A stretch of DNA of 64,000 nucleotides from an uncultured Clostridia bacterium (GCA_947307255.1 CAMZIO010000001.1:1-64000); one strand, 5' to 3'. Shown: positions 52,242-62,426, numbered from the stretch's first letter. A program made the numbers and translations. The notes: a model not told the origin generated them from the letters alone.

Positions 52242-52970
52242 TTATAGTTTACCGGTCAATTCTGTTTCGGTTTGCTGCAATTTTGCATTGCGCTCGCGCT
52301 CGGCCTGCGAGATGCGCAGATACGCCGGCCGCAGCGCCTGGGCGCTGCAGGCCTCGCCGCGCGCATAGGCGTTCTGCGCCGCCAGCGCCACGCCCACGGC
52401 GTTTTGCCAGCGCAGCGCGGCGGGGGAAAGCTCACACGCAACGCCGTTTTTGGAAAGGTCGTCATAGCACAGCAGCGCGCCGTCGCCCAGGACGATTTTG
52501 CGCCGGGGATCGCCGCGCAGTTCCTCACGCACGTCCTCGAGTGCGATTGCCCGGTCGGGGCACAGGCGGGTGAGCGCGCCGCCCTGCGCCTGAAAAAGCG
52601 CGTTGTAGATCTGGTGGCGCCGGGCGTCCATTGCGCACACCAGCAGCGCGTCCAGATGGGCGAGGTTATAGGCCATAGCCTCCAACGTGGACACGCCGAG
52701 GCAGGGCTTGTCCGCCGCCCAGGCCAGGCCCTTGAGCGCGCTGACCCCGATGCGCAGCCCCGTGAACGATCCGGGACCCGCCGCAACGGCCAGCGCGTCC
52801 AGCTCGGCAAGCGTCAGCTCCGCGTTTTGCAGCATAGCTTCCACCATCGGCATCAGCGTGCGGCTGTGCGTCAGCCCCGTGCACTGAAAGCAGGAGGCGA
52901 GCACGCCGCCATCCTCCACCACGGCGGCGGAGACGCTTTTTGCGGATGTCTCCAAAGCAAGCAGTTTCAT
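52242..52970 (-). CDS. tsaB: tRNA threonylcarbamoyladenosine biosynthesis protein TsaB
   Basis: A 242-residue partner of TsaD in t6A synthesis. It begins [18 protein letters not shown] and holds [20 protein letters not shown], both diagnostic of TsaB. The start overlaps the tsaE stop by 4 bp. The tsaD gene is not in this window next to it. Confidence 0.94.
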   Translation of the reverse strand: MKLLALETSAKSVSAAVVEDGGVLASCFQCTGLTHSRTLMPMVEAMLQNAELTLAELDALAVAAGPGSFTGLRIGVSALKGLAWAADKPCLGVSTLEAMAYNLAHLDALLVCAMDARRHQIYNALFQAQGGALTRLCPDRAIALEDVREELRGDPRRKIVLGDGALLCYDDLSKNGVACELSPAALRWQNAVGVALAAQNAYARGEACSAQALRPAYLRISQAERERNAKLQQTETELTGKL

Positions 52971-53404
52971 GGATTCGCTCTCCCTTCCACGCCGGAAACG
53001 GTGATCGTGCGCCAGTCGTCGTGCCCTGCCACGCGGGAGAAATCCACCGTGATGGCGTCCGTCGGCAGGTCGTCGGGGATGCGCTCGCTCCACTCGATGG
53101 CACACACGCCGCCGCGCTCGAGATAATCCTCCCACCCGATATCAAACAGCTCCTCTGCGGAGCGGAGACGGTAAAGGTCAAAATGGAACAGGGGGAGCGG
53201 CCCGTCGTATTCGTTGACGATCGTGAACGTCGGGCTGGTAACGCGGCCGCGGCAGCCGAGTCCTCGCGCAAGCCCGCGGGTAAAGGCGGTTTTGCCCATA
53301 CCGAGCGAGCCGGTGTAGGCCAGCACGTCGCCCCGGCGCAGGAGCTGCGCCAGCGCCGCGCCGCAAGCTTCCGTTTCGGTTACGCTGTGGCTGATATACT
53401 GCAC
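52967..53404 (-). CDS. tsaE: tRNA threonylcarbamoyladenosine biosynthesis ATPase TsaE
   Basis: A 145-residue P-loop protein with Walker A GSLGMGKTA (about residues 32-40), TSPTFTIVNEY and FHFDLYRL, all typical of TsaE. The likely start is GTG 53404 with GGGGG upstream, giving MQYISHSVTETEACG; the frame is open further up without better starts. First gene of tsaE-tsaB-upp. Confidence 0.94.
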   Translation of the reverse strand: MQYISHSVTETEACGAALAQLLRRGDVLAYTGSLGMGKTAFTRGLARGLGCRGRVTSPTFTIVNEYDGPLPLFHFDLYRLRSAEELFDIGWEDYLERGGVCAIEWSERIPDDLPTDAITVDFSRVAGHDDWRTITVSGVEGRANP

Positions 53405-53445
53405 GCGCGTGCCCCCTTTCCCATTCTGCCGCATTCTATCATGGA

Positions 53446-53474
53446 AGTATAGCATACCCGCCGCGCTTTGACAA
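53446..53474 (-). promoter_or_regulatory. promoter of tsaE-tsaB-upp
   Basis: Minus strand TTGTCA (53474-53469), 17 bp, TATACT (53451-53446), 42 bp before the tsaE start; divergent from the SLH gene promoter. Confidence 0.72.
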
Positions 53475-53542
53475 TCGTTTTTCGCCGGATTTTTCGCGCC
53501 GCTCCGCAGGCGGGGAAAACGCAAAAAAATGGCGTGCCGCCC

Positions 53543-53571
53543 TTGACTATATGCGGTTGGCACATTATACT
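53543..53571 (+). promoter_or_regulatory. promoter of the SLH surface protein gene
   Basis: TTGACT (53543-53548), 17 bp, TATACT (53566-53571). It gives an untranslated leader of about 140 bases, which holds a short GC hairpin but no riboswitch I can identify. Confidence 0.75.
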
Positions 53572-53716
53572 TGTATCACAACACTTTTCGGCTGCGCCGG
53601 CGGCCGCAGAGAGAAGGGGGAGGAGGCGCTTACCGCACGCTACCGGCACTGCGCAAAACCACGATTACGCAAAGATACGAAACGATGTGAACGATGCAAA
53701 GAAAAGAGGAATGAGT

Positions 53717-56700
53717 ATGACAAAAAACCGACTTCACAAGGCGCTGAGTCTGTTTCTCGCCCTGGTGATGTGCGTGAGCCTGATCCCCTGGGAGATCACG
53801 GCACGCGCGGCGAGCGCGCTCTCCCCCGTCGCAGCGGGGCTGGAGGCGGTCCGCGACTACCAGGACGGGCAGCAGGCCGGAAAAGCCTCGAACTATTATG
53901 AGTATGTCTATTACGGCGGCCTGCAATGGCGCGTGCTGGACGGCGAGGCCGATTCCGGCAACGGCACGGGTATGCTGCTGCTGAGCGAAAAAGCGCTTGG
54001 CGATGTGTTCCCGATGCACGCCCACTATTACGGCATTTACCCCGGTTCTAAGGATTACAATTCTACGACCAAGGGCTATTTGGCCCTTGACGTGCGCAAG
54101 TATCTTACGGGGCAGGGGACCTATACGCCGTTCCAGACCTGCCGCGCGATCAATGATAAAGAACTGTATCCTGCAGAATGGAAGAATAGCAATTATTACC
54201 GCAGCGTTATTGCGGACGACCCCAATAACGCAAACGACGAATTCGACCATGGCCCGCAGCCCGGCGTTCAGTATTACGTCATCGACCAGGAGAACTATAT
54301 TGAGGAAACCGAGACGCTCACTGACGAAACGTTTGCGCTCGGCGCTTACTATACCAAGGACAGCGGAAATACCGACCCTGAGAATACCTTCGTTCCCGGG
54401 ACGACCTATTATTACGACGCCTCGACGTATAAGGAGTGGGATTCTGCCGGGAAGGACAAGTTTGACTCCGGACAGGTCTATTATCGCTTCTATCTGTATA
54501 CGGAAGATAATCTCAACACCTACGGCTTTGTGCCCATTATGGGCACCCGGTATTATAACGGATACCGGAAAGGCTATACCACGGGCGTCATCAGCGGACG
54601 CTCTGCCGCCCACGAGAACTTTGCCAATGATTACGGTATTTCCAACGCGGAACAGGCCGCCGTGCTTCCGGCCACCAAGTCGGGTGTCCCCGCGCACAAG
54701 ATAACTGCTGAAACAACATATAGCAGCCCGCTGGATGACGACACCTACTTCCTGCTCTCTGCGGAGGAGGGCTTCAGCCCCGAGTATGGCTTTGGGGTAA
54801 AGGGAAACAGAATAGCCAAAACAACCGGCGGATCGGCTAGACCGTGGATGCTGCGCACCGCCTACAGGGATTATTTATATGTTGGCGCAATGAGCTCCAG
54901 TGGTACGTTAGCCAGGATCAAGGGCAACGCTCCTTCATCGCGCCTTCGCCCCGCCTTCTATCTCAACCCTGCGGCGGTGCTCTTCGTGTCTGAGGCCGGC
55001 ACGGGCGGCAAAGCGGGCGCCACAAGCAGCACCTTCAGCGCCTTTGCCTCCGCCGCCACCCAGAGATGGAAGCTGACGCTGCGCGACAGCACGCTTTCGG
55101 TTGATGCCTCGGCCGCGGCGGTGAACGGGAACACCGTTGACGTGGATTACAGCGGCGCCAGCGCCACGGGTGAGAACGTTTGGCTCTCCGCCATCGTAAC
55201 CGACGGCGCGGGCAAGCAGATCTACGGCTACACCAAGCTGGAAAAGATCGACGTCCCCGGCAAACAGGCCGGCCGGACGCAGTTGACCCTGCCCACGGCT
55301 TTGGTGAACGGCGTGGAAACCCAGCTTACGCCGGATAACTGCCGGATTCAGGTCTTTTTGGAGCGCTGCGGCGGCGCGCAGGAGACGGACTACGCCTCCA
55401 AGCCGGTGGTGCTCAACGTGCCGCAATGTGAAAACGCGGAGCACGTCTGGTCCGAATGGGAGCTTCCGGAGGAAGTCTCCTGCACCGAGGGCTACACGAA
55501 AACCCGCTATTGCCTGTTTTGCGGCACGGAGGAGAGCGAGACCGTAGCCCCTGCCGGCCACGATCCGGTCTGCCACGTTCAGGTGAACGCCAAGTGTGAG
55601 GACGGCGAGTGCGGCATAGGGGAGTATTGGGAGTGCACGGTCTGCGGCCGCCTGTTCAAGGACGCGGCCTGCACCGAGGAAGTTGCGAACTTGAGCGCGC
55701 TGGTGATTTATCCTACCCACGAGACAGTAAAAGAGTACCACGTGGCCAGCGATCCGCACTTCCATTATGCAAGTAAAGTGTGTGTCAATTGCGGCAACAC
55801 GATTGAAGTAAACAACGGCCGCACCAAGTGGTCGGTACATACGGGCGTTACCTGCGCCGAGGGCGGCGTGTGCACCACCTGCGGCGCGGAGGTCCCCGCC
55901 GGACATGCCATCAATACGATTAACAGCACTTCCCTGATCCGTTATTCCGTGGCGCCCACCTGTACTGAGCCCGGAGTGGGCGTATACAGATGCCTGCTGT
56001 GCGGCGAAGAGGTGGACGGAATAGAAGTCCCCGAGCTGGGCCATATGTGGAGCGGCCGCGTCAAGGTCAGAACGGAGACCTACGATCTGGACGGTCTGAA
56101 CTACCGTTACTGCACGCGCTGCGGCGAGACGGATATCACCGAGGTTCCGCTCAATCGCCTGCCCGCTACCATCGTGATCACCGGTCCGGAGAGCTTCGTC
56201 AACGAGACGGGCGCGCCGGTAACGGCGACGCCCGATGACAGCGGCACCTTCCGCTTCGACCACTACGCCGTGGATGAAAGAGGCGCCACGACCGAGGCCA
56301 CCGGCCTGCTGCCCGAGGGCGTGAACTACAACGCCACGATCCGCTGGTACAAGCACGAGGCAACCGGCGCGCGCTATGAGTGGGATCATGCGCCCAGCAC
56401 GCCGGGCACCTATTCGCTGGGGATCAGCGCGTCCATCGCCAACACCACCGAGGTGGACGACAACGGCAACCCCGTGCACAGCTATCTCGCCACGGAGGAG
56501 GTTTTCTTCGACTTCGAGATCCTCGCCCCCTCCGGCGAAAACCTTATCACCGCCTTTGAAGTCCCCGGACAGGTCGGTGAATCCGCGATCAACCACGGAC
56601 AGGGCACCATCGTCTTTACCATGCCCTATAACACGAGCGATGAGGATATGAGAGCCCTTGCGCCGAGCACGGTGAGCGTATCGGATAACGCCACGCTCAT

Positions 56701-59700
56701 CGAACCGGCCGATCCCGAAACCGCGCGCGACTATTTCAACAGCCCCAGCGGCGTGAAGTACGTGGTGCGCGCGCAGGACGGCTCGGAGAAGACCTACTGG
56801 GTCAGCGCGGTGCGCGAGTCCGCAGACCGCACGGTTTCCTTTGAAACCTACGGCGGCTCCACGCACAGAAGCCGCCCCGTTACCATCGGGGAAACCTACG
56901 GCGGCGAGCAGGATTCCGAAGGCTACGACCACGCGCTGCCCGTGCCCACGAAGGAGGGCTTTGTCTTCGAGGGCTGGTATCTGGAGGACGGCGAGCAGCC
57001 CGGCACGGTGTTTGCCACGCTGATCGACAACGACAGCGTCGTTACCGTAACGACGGACCACACGCTCTACGCCAAGTGGAGAGAGCTCAAGACCATCGTC
57101 CCCGTCGGCACGAACGTGGAGTATGACTACGACGGCAATCCGCATCCCTATTTCCCCAAGGCCCAGATTTACGGCACGGATCCCGCGGAGTACGTGGAAG
57201 CTGACGCCGATACGATGAACGGCTTTGTGGTAACGTATACGGATGCGTCGGGACAGACCACCGACACCGCGCCCAGCGCGGTCGGCGTCTACGACGTAAC
57301 CTATACGCGTGCCGCGGACGACGTGTATCGGGCGATGACCCCGGACGGCACCGCGAAGCTGACCATTAAGTACAGCCATTATTACACCGTAACCTATCAG
57401 GACGGCCTGGACGGTGATGTCTTTGAGGATCAGGTCTTCACGGACGTTGCGCCCGACAGCCCCACGCCGCCCTTTGACGGCGAGATCCCCCCGCGCGAGG
57501 GGTACGTTTTCGCGGGCTGGCAGCCGGAGGTCGCGGCGACCGTAACGGCGGACGCCACCTACGTCGCCCAGTGGAAGGCTGACGACAACGGCGACGGCGT
57601 TGCCGACGAGCGGCAGGTCTTCGTGGAATACGTTTCCGCGGATGAGACCAAGGGCACCGTTACCGGCGAAACAGAGGTATTTACGGCGGAGGAAGGCGAA
57701 TCCTGGGTAACGGTCAGGACGACCGCCGAGGGTGTTACCGCAACGCCCAAGACCGGGTATCAGCTTGAAAACTGGACCAACAGCGAAAACGACAATACCA
57801 ACACGACCGGCGCATTTGCGTTCGGCGCGGTTCACGTCGGCACGACGATCACGGTTACCGCAAATTGGAGCCGTGCGGCCCAGACCCTCACGCCCGTGAG
57901 CGAGGAGCAGACGCGCATCTACGACGGCACGCCCAAGCACTACCTGCCCAAGGCGTCGGTCGACCGCAGCAATCCCGTGGAGTACGTCCAGGCGAGCGAG
58001 GATGACGCCAACGGTTTCCGCGTGGAGTACAAGGGTGCGAACGATGCGGCGTATACGACCACCGCGCCTTCTGCCATCGGCACGTATTCGGTGCGCTTCA
58101 GCCGGAGCGCGGATAACACGTATGCCGCCATGGACGGCGGCACCGGCACGCTGGTGATTGAGGCGGGAACGCACTATACCGTTACGTACAGCGACGGCGA
58201 GAACAACGCGGTCTTCCCGGAGCAGAAGTACGAGGATCTGAATCCCGACAGCCCCACGCCGCCCTTTGACGGCGAGATCCCCCCGCGCGAGGGGTACGTT
58301 TTCGCGGGCTGGCAGCCGGAGGTCGCGGCGACCGTAACGGCGGACGCCACCTACGTCGCCCAGTGGAAGGCTGACGACAACGGCGACGGCATTGCCGACG
58401 ATTGCCAGATCTTCGTGGAATACGTTTCCGCGGATGAGACCAAGGGTACCGTTACCGGCGCGACGGAGGTGTTCTCCGGCGAGAAGAACGGCGATGTCAT
58501 TGAAGTGGTTACCACGGCAAGAGACGTAACGGCCACCCCGGCGGAGGGTTACGTCCTTGACTGCTGGACCAACAGCAAGAACAACGATACCAGCGCCGAC
58601 GGTAGATTTGATCTGGGCCTGATCCGGGCAGCCGGCCAGACCATCACGGTTACCGCCCAGTGGACGGCGGATGAAAACAACGACGGTACGCCCGACGAGT
58701 ATCAGGTCTTCGTGCAGTACGTTTCCGAGAGCGACGACAAGGGGACGGTTACCCCGGTGAACGCTGCGGAAGTCTATACGGCCGCGATGAATGAGGACGG
58801 CAGCTATAAGACCGTCGTCAATCTGACGACCGCGGGCGCTGCGGCGCAGGCCGGAAGCCATTACGCCTTTGATCGCTTTACGAACAGCTTTGACGGACAG
58901 ACCGACTATGACGACGGCGTGTTCAAGCTGATGAACGTGCCAGTTGGAACGACGGTTACCGTTACGGCACATTTCAGCCAGGACAGCAACAACGACGGTA
59001 CGCCCGACGAGTATCAGGTCTTCGTCCAGTACGTTTCCGAGAGCGACGACAAGGGGACGGTTACCCCGGTGAACGCTGCGGAAGTCTATACGGCCGCGAT
59101 GAATGAGGACGGCAGCTATAAGACCGTCGTCAATCTGACGACCGCGGGCGCTGCGGCGCAGGCCGGAAGCCATTACGCCTTTGATCGCTTTACGAACAGC
59201 TTTGACGGACAGACCGACTATGACGACGGCGTGTTCAAGCTGATGAACGTGCCAGTTGGAACGACGGTTACCGTTACGGCACATTTCAGCCAGGACAGCA
59301 ACAACGACGGTACGCCCGACCGGTATCAGGTCTTCGTGCAGTACGTTTCCGAGAGCACGGCCAAGGGTACCGTCAGCGGCAATACCGAGCAGGTGTTCTC
59401 CGCCGAGCAGAAGGAAGACGGCAGCTATGAAGCGTATGCGGACGTGAATACCCAGGCGGTAACCGCCACCGGCAAGGACGGCTATGCTCTGGATCGCTTC
59501 ACCAACGACTACAACAGCACCGTCAGTATGGACGGCGTCCTTAACCTCGCGTCCGTGCCGGTCGGCAGAACGATTACGGTTACGGCCCGCTTTGCCGCGG
59601 ATCAGTACGGTCCGGACGGCGAGACCGGCGACGGCATTGCCGACAAGTATCAGGTGATCGTCCTCTACGAGGTCGACGCGCCCGATCAGGGCAAGATCGT

Positions 59701-62347
59701 TGACGGCGCACGCACGGCGGAGGCATTTACCGCAGATAAGAAGGATGACGGAACCTACAAGGACGTTGCAACCTTTACCACCTCCGGCTCTGAGGCCGAG
59801 CCTCTGGATCCGGCGGCTGCGGCGCTTCAGTATTGGTATACCAGCAACGACAGCCAGCGCAACGGCAACGGCAGATTCACCATGATGGCCGAGACCGGCA
59901 CCACCGTGAGGGTGATCGCCAAGTTTGCAGAGGATTCCTTCGGGCCCGATACTGACGGCGACGGGAACCCTGATCCCAACGGTGTCCCTGACGTGTGCGA
60001 GGCCTTTGTCCAGTACGTAGCCGGTGTGGGCGGAACGCTGGAAGGCAACCCCTTCTACACCTTCTCCAAGAAGACCGACGGCCTGTACGAGACTGCGGTT
60101 ACCGTGGATATGAACGCGGCGGATCCTGCGGTCAACGTTACGCCCGTGGCCAACAGCGGCTACGTCTTCGTCAACTTCACCTGCGACGCTTCTGCCAATC
60201 CCAGCGATGACGGATTGTTCAACCTGGGGTTGCAGGAGACCAACCAGACCATCACCATCACGGCAAACTTTGCTGAAGATAAGAACGGCGATGGGATCCC
60301 CGATACCCGCCAGGTGCTGATCCAGTACGTTACCGACGGCAACGGCGCACTGGTGGATGAGGACGACGTGTATGACGCCTTCAATGCCAAGACCTACAAC
60401 GGTGGGACCGGCATTGCCGACCAGGTGGACAACGTGGTTTCCAAGGGACGTGCGGTAGAGGCCAATCCCAAGATGGCTCTGGACAAGTGGACCGAGGACT
60501 ATACCGAAACGGAGAGCTGGACCGGGATCATCGACTTCGGCTCTGTGGACGTCGGCACGCTCATTACGCTCACTGCGGTCTTTGCGCCGGATGAGAACGA
60601 GGACGACGTACCCGACAAGTATCAGGTCCTGATCCACTACGTCATGGATGACGTCGATCACGGAACGGTGGCAGGCGCGGAATACGAAGCCATTTATGAG
60701 CGCGATCCGGAGACGCTGGATTACGCACAGACCGTGGCGGTTACCACCTCCGGCAATACGGTTACACCCAAGACCGGCTGGGCTTTGGATTACTGGACGA
60801 ACGACGTCAATGACGACACCGATTACGAAGGCGTGTTCGAGCTGGGTATGCAGGAGGTTGGCCGGACCATTACGCTTACGGCAGTGATGGCGGAGGACGT
60901 GGACGGCGACAATACGCCCGATAAGTACCAGGTGCTGATCCAGTACGTTTCTTCGGATGAAACGAAGGGCGAGATCACCGGAGCGACCTATGAATCCTTT
61001 ACCGCTGATAAGACCGCCGACGGCAGCTATGCAAGCTACGTGTCGAACGTAAGATCCAGCGGCACGCAGGTTCAGAGCGCGGCGGGCTATGCGGTTGACA
61101 AGTGGACGGAGGACTATAACCAGCCCAATACCAGCAACGACAACGGCCGCTTTAACTTCGGAACGGTGGAGACCGGAACGGTGATTACCATTACGGTTAG
61201 CTTTGATGAGGATGACGACCAGAGCGGGATCCCCGACAAGTATGAACTGACCGTTACCTACAAGATTGTCAACGGCAAGTGGGCCAACGGCTCGGATCGT
61301 ATGGATTGCACGCTGGTAAAGCTGGACAGAAACGGCAATCGGGATGCAAATGGCACGGCGGTTCTGGGCAATACGCTGCCCACGTCGCGTGAGATCGTTC
61401 CCGACAGAGGATATCAGAAGTCCGGCACGTGGAATCCGAGCGCTACCGCGCGGACGGCTGTGAGCGAAGACACCGTATTTACGCTGACGCTCAAGAAAGC
61501 CGAGTCCGTTACGCCGATCACGACGGCTTACACGCTGTGCTATGAGTCCAATGGCGGCACGGAGTATCCGGATGAGAGATACAGCGCCGGCACGCTGGTC
61601 AGACTGAACAAGCGCCCCGTGAGAGAAGGGTATACCTTCAACGGCTGGTATGCGGACGCAGCGCTGACGGAACCCATTACCGAGATTATCATGAACGGAG
61701 ACCGGATGGTTTACGCCGGCTGGACGCAGACGGGAACGGGCTCCGGCACCACGCCCGCAGGCAACACCGACTGTCCGAGAGACAATACCTGCCCGCTGGC
61801 CCCGTTCAAGGATCTTGATATGCACGCCTGGTACCACGACGGTATCCACTATTGCCTGGAGAAGCACCTGATGGAAGGTGTCGGCAACGGATACTTCCAG
61901 CCCAGCGGAAACGTCAGCCGTGCGCAGATCGTTACGATCCTCTGGCGTATGGAGGGCAAACCGGCGGCCGGCAAGAACGTCTTTACGGACGTCGTAAAGG
62001 GCAGCTGGTATGATGCGGCTGTGGCATGGGCTGCAGGGAACGGAATCGTTGAGGGCTATGGCAACGGCAAGTTTGGCCCCAACGACAGCATCACGCGCGA
62101 GCAGTTCGCTGCGATCCTGTATCGCTACGCGGCGTTCAAGGGCTATGACATCAGCAAGCAGGCCAATCTGGGCGCCTATGCAGACGCAAAGGAGATCAGC
62201 AGTTGGGCGGCTTCGGCAATGGGCTGGGCCAATGCGAACGGCTTGATCACCGGCGTTACGACGCGCACGCTTGAGCCGCGCGGTACGGCTACACGCGCGC
62301 AGGCTGCGGCGATCATTCAGCGCTTCTGCCAGAATCTGGCAAAGTGA
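53717..62347 (+). CDS. giant SLH-domain surface protein with InlB-like and calcium-loop repeats
   Basis: A 2876-residue secreted protein. Residues 1-34 are a signal peptide. About residues 60-425 resemble DUF6273 (YVYYGGLQWRVLDG at the start, RLRPAFYLNPAAVL at the end). About residues 570-815 hold six CxxC pairs (such as CLFCG and CTTCG) in GH-ended blocks. InlB-type beta repeats lie near 1040-1120 and 2600-2670. Between about 1290 and 2510 some eleven units of roughly 104 residues each start with a D-x-N-x-D-G-x-x-D loop (DENNDGTPD, DKNGDGIPD, DVDGDNTPD). Three SLH motifs end the protein (2696-2876), which should bind the pyruvylated wall polymer made by CsaB. ATG 53717 is six bases after AGAGGA; the upstream open frame is rejected. 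The ligand is unknown; adhesion is a fair guess. Confidence 0.9.
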   Translation: MTKNRLHKALSLFLALVMCVSLIPWEITARAASALSPVAAGLEAVRDYQDGQQAGKASNYYEYVYYGGLQWRVLDGEADSGNGTGMLLLSEKALGDVFPMHAHYYGIYPGSKDYNSTTKGYLALDVRKYLTGQGTYTPFQTCRAINDKELYPAEWKNSNYYRSVIADDPNNANDEFDHGPQPGVQYYVIDQENYIEETETLTDETFALGAYYTKDSGNTDPENTFVPGTTYYYDASTYKEWDSAGKDKFDSGQVYYRFYLYTEDNLNTYGFVPIMGTRYYNGYRKGYTTGVISGRSAAHENFANDYGISNAEQAAVLPATKSGVPAHKITAETTYSSPLDDDTYFLLSAEEGFSPEYGFGVKGNRIAKTTGGSARPWMLRTAYRDYLYVGAMSSSGTLARIKGNAPSSRLRPAFYLNPAAVLFVSEAGTGGKAGATSSTFSAFASAATQRWKLTLRDSTLSVDASAAAVNGNTVDVDYSGASATGENVWLSAIVTDGAGKQIYGYTKLEKIDVPGKQAGRTQLTLPTALVNGVETQLTPDNCRIQVFLERCGGAQETDYASKPVVLNVPQCENAEHVWSEWELPEEVSCTEGYTKTRYCLFCGTEESETVAPAGHDPVCHVQVNAKCEDGECGIGEYWECTVCGRLFKDAACTEEVANLSALVIYPTHETVKEYHVASDPHFHYASKVCVNCGNTIEVNNGRTKWSVHTGVTCAEGGVCTTCGAEVPAGHAINTINSTSLIRYSVAPTCTEPGVGVYRCLLCGEEVDGIEVPELGHMWSGRVKVRTETYDLDGLNYRYCTRCGETDITEVPLNRLPATIVITGPESFVNETGAPVTATPDDSGTFRFDHYAVDERGATTEATGLLPEGVNYNATIRWYKHEATGARYEWDHAPSTPGTYSLGISASIANTTEVDDNGNPVHSYLATEEVFFDFEILAPSGENLITAFEVPGQVGESAINHGQGTIVFTMPYNTSDEDMRALAPSTVSVSDNATLIEPADPETARDYFNSPSGVKYVVRAQDGSEKTYWVSAVRESADRTVSFETYGGSTHRSRPVTIGETYGGEQDSEGYDHALPVPTKEGFVFEGWYLEDGEQPGTVFATLIDNDSVVTVTTDHTLYAKWRELKTIVPVGTNVEYDYDGNPHPYFPKAQIYGTDPAEYVEADADTMNGFVVTYTDASGQTTDTAPSAVGVYDVTYTRAADDVYRAMTPDGTAKLTIKYSHYYTVTYQDGLDGDVFEDQVFTDVAPDSPTPPFDGEIPPREGYVFAGWQPEVAATVTADATYVAQWKADDNGDGVADERQVFVEYVSADETKGTVTGETEVFTAEEGESWVTVRTTAEGVTATPKTGYQLENWTNSENDNTNTTGAFAFGAVHVGTTITVTANWSRAAQTLTPVSEEQTRIYDGTPKHYLPKASVDRSNPVEYVQASEDDANGFRVEYKGANDAAYTTTAPSAIGTYSVRFSRSADNTYAAMDGGTGTLVIEAGTHYTVTYSDGENNAVFPEQKYEDLNPDSPTPPFDGEIPPREGYVFAGWQPEVAATVTADATYVAQWKADDNGDGIADDCQIFVEYVSADETKGTVTGATEVFSGEKNGDVIEVVTTARDVTATPAEGYVLDCWTNSKNNDTSADGRFDLGLIRAAGQTITVTAQWTADENNDGTPDEYQVFVQYVSESDDKGTVTPVNAAEVYTAAMNEDGSYKTVVNLTTAGAAAQAGSHYAFDRFTNSFDGQTDYDDGVFKLMNVPVGTTVTVTAHFSQDSNNDGTPDEYQVFVQYVSESDDKGTVTPVNAAEVYTAAMNEDGSYKTVVNLTTAGAAAQAGSHYAFDRFTNSFDGQTDYDDGVFKLMNVPVGTTVTVTAHFSQDSNNDGTPDRYQVFVQYVSESTAKGTVSGNTEQVFSAEQKEDGSYEAYADVNTQAVTATGKDGYALDRFTNDYNSTVSMDGVLNLASVPVGRTITVTARFAADQYGPDGETGDGIADKYQVIVLYEVDAPDQGKIVDGARTAEAFTADKKDDGTYKDVATFTTSGSEAEPLDPAAAALQYWYTSNDSQRNGNGRFTMMAETGTTVRVIAKFAEDSFGPDTDGDGNPDPNGVPDVCEAFVQYVAGVGGTLEGNPFYTFSKKTDGLYETAVTVDMNAADPAVNVTPVANSGYVFVNFTCDASANPSDDGLFNLGLQETNQTITITANFAEDKNGDGIPDTRQVLIQYVTDGNGALVDEDDVYDAFNAKTYNGGTGIADQVDNVVSKGRAVEANPKMALDKWTEDYTETESWTGIIDFGSVDVGTLITLTAVFAPDENEDDVPDKYQVLIHYVMDDVDHGTVAGAEYEAIYERDPETLDYAQTVAVTTSGNTVTPKTGWALDYWTNDVNDDTDYEGVFELGMQEVGRTITLTAVMAEDVDGDNTPDKYQVLIQYVSSDETKGEITGATYESFTADKTADGSYASYVSNVRSSGTQVQSAAGYAVDKWTEDYNQPNTSNDNGRFNFGTVETGTVITITVSFDEDDDQSGIPDKYELTVTYKIVNGKWANGSDRMDCTLVKLDRNGNRDANGTAVLGNTLPTSREIVPDRGYQKSGTWNPSATARTAVSEDTVFTLTLKKAESVTPITTAYTLCYESNGGTEYPDERYSAGTLVRLNKRPVREGYTFNGWYADAALTEPITEIIMNGDRMVYAGWTQTGTGSGTTPAGNTDCPRDNTCPLAPFKDLDMHAWYHDGIHYCLEKHLMEGVGNGYFQPSGNVSRAQIVTILWRMEGKPAAGKNVFTDVVKGSWYDAAVAWAAGNGIVEGYGNGKFGPNDSITREQFAAILYRYAAFKGYDISKQANLGAYADAKEISSWAASAMGWANANGLITGVTTRTLEPRGTATRAQAAAIIQRFCQNLAK
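57452..57598 (+). repeat. 147-bp exact repeat inside the SLH gene, copy 1
   Basis: Identical over 147 bp to 58244-58390, 792 bp (264 codons) downstream. It codes for SPTPPFDGEIPPREGYVF and the start of the next calcium loop. Confidence 0.93.
58244..58390 (+). repeat. 147-bp exact repeat inside the SLH gene, copy 2
   Basis: Second copy of 57452-57598; the reading frame is the same, so recombination between the copies would remove or add exactly 264 codons. Confidence 0.93.
58681..59304 (+). repeat. tandem duplication of a 312-bp unit in the SLH gene
   Basis: Units 58681-58992 and 58993-59304 are identical except for one silent change (GTG to GTC, Val). Each codes for 104 residues including DGTPDEYQVFVQYVSESDD. 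The near identity marks a recent duplication; a third unit starting at 59305 is more diverged. Confidence 0.95.
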
Positions 62348-62426
62348 TCACCGCCTGCACGCTTATATCCTTGCCTTGCTGGACAGGATAAGGGCGTAAG
62401 GCGCGATAGATCATCTTCCTCTTATT

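Noticed and set aside
53640-53700. Resemblance of the SLH gene leader to a c-di-GMP-I riboswitch (GCAAAACC followed by ACGCAAAG)
   Set aside because: The hairpin that must lie between these two strings is missing and the closing stem cannot be drawn, so the match is too weak.
58681-59304. The 312-bp repeats as a CRISPR-like or satellite array
   Set aside because: Unit size, continuous coding in one frame and silent-only difference show a protein repeat.
54935-61867. An open frame of 2310 codons on the minus strand, opposite the SLH gene
   Set aside because: It lacks a start with a ribosome site, shows no domain, and its long openness follows from the repeated, G+C-biased codons of the sense gene. 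The sense strand has signal peptide, InlB-like units and SLH motifs.
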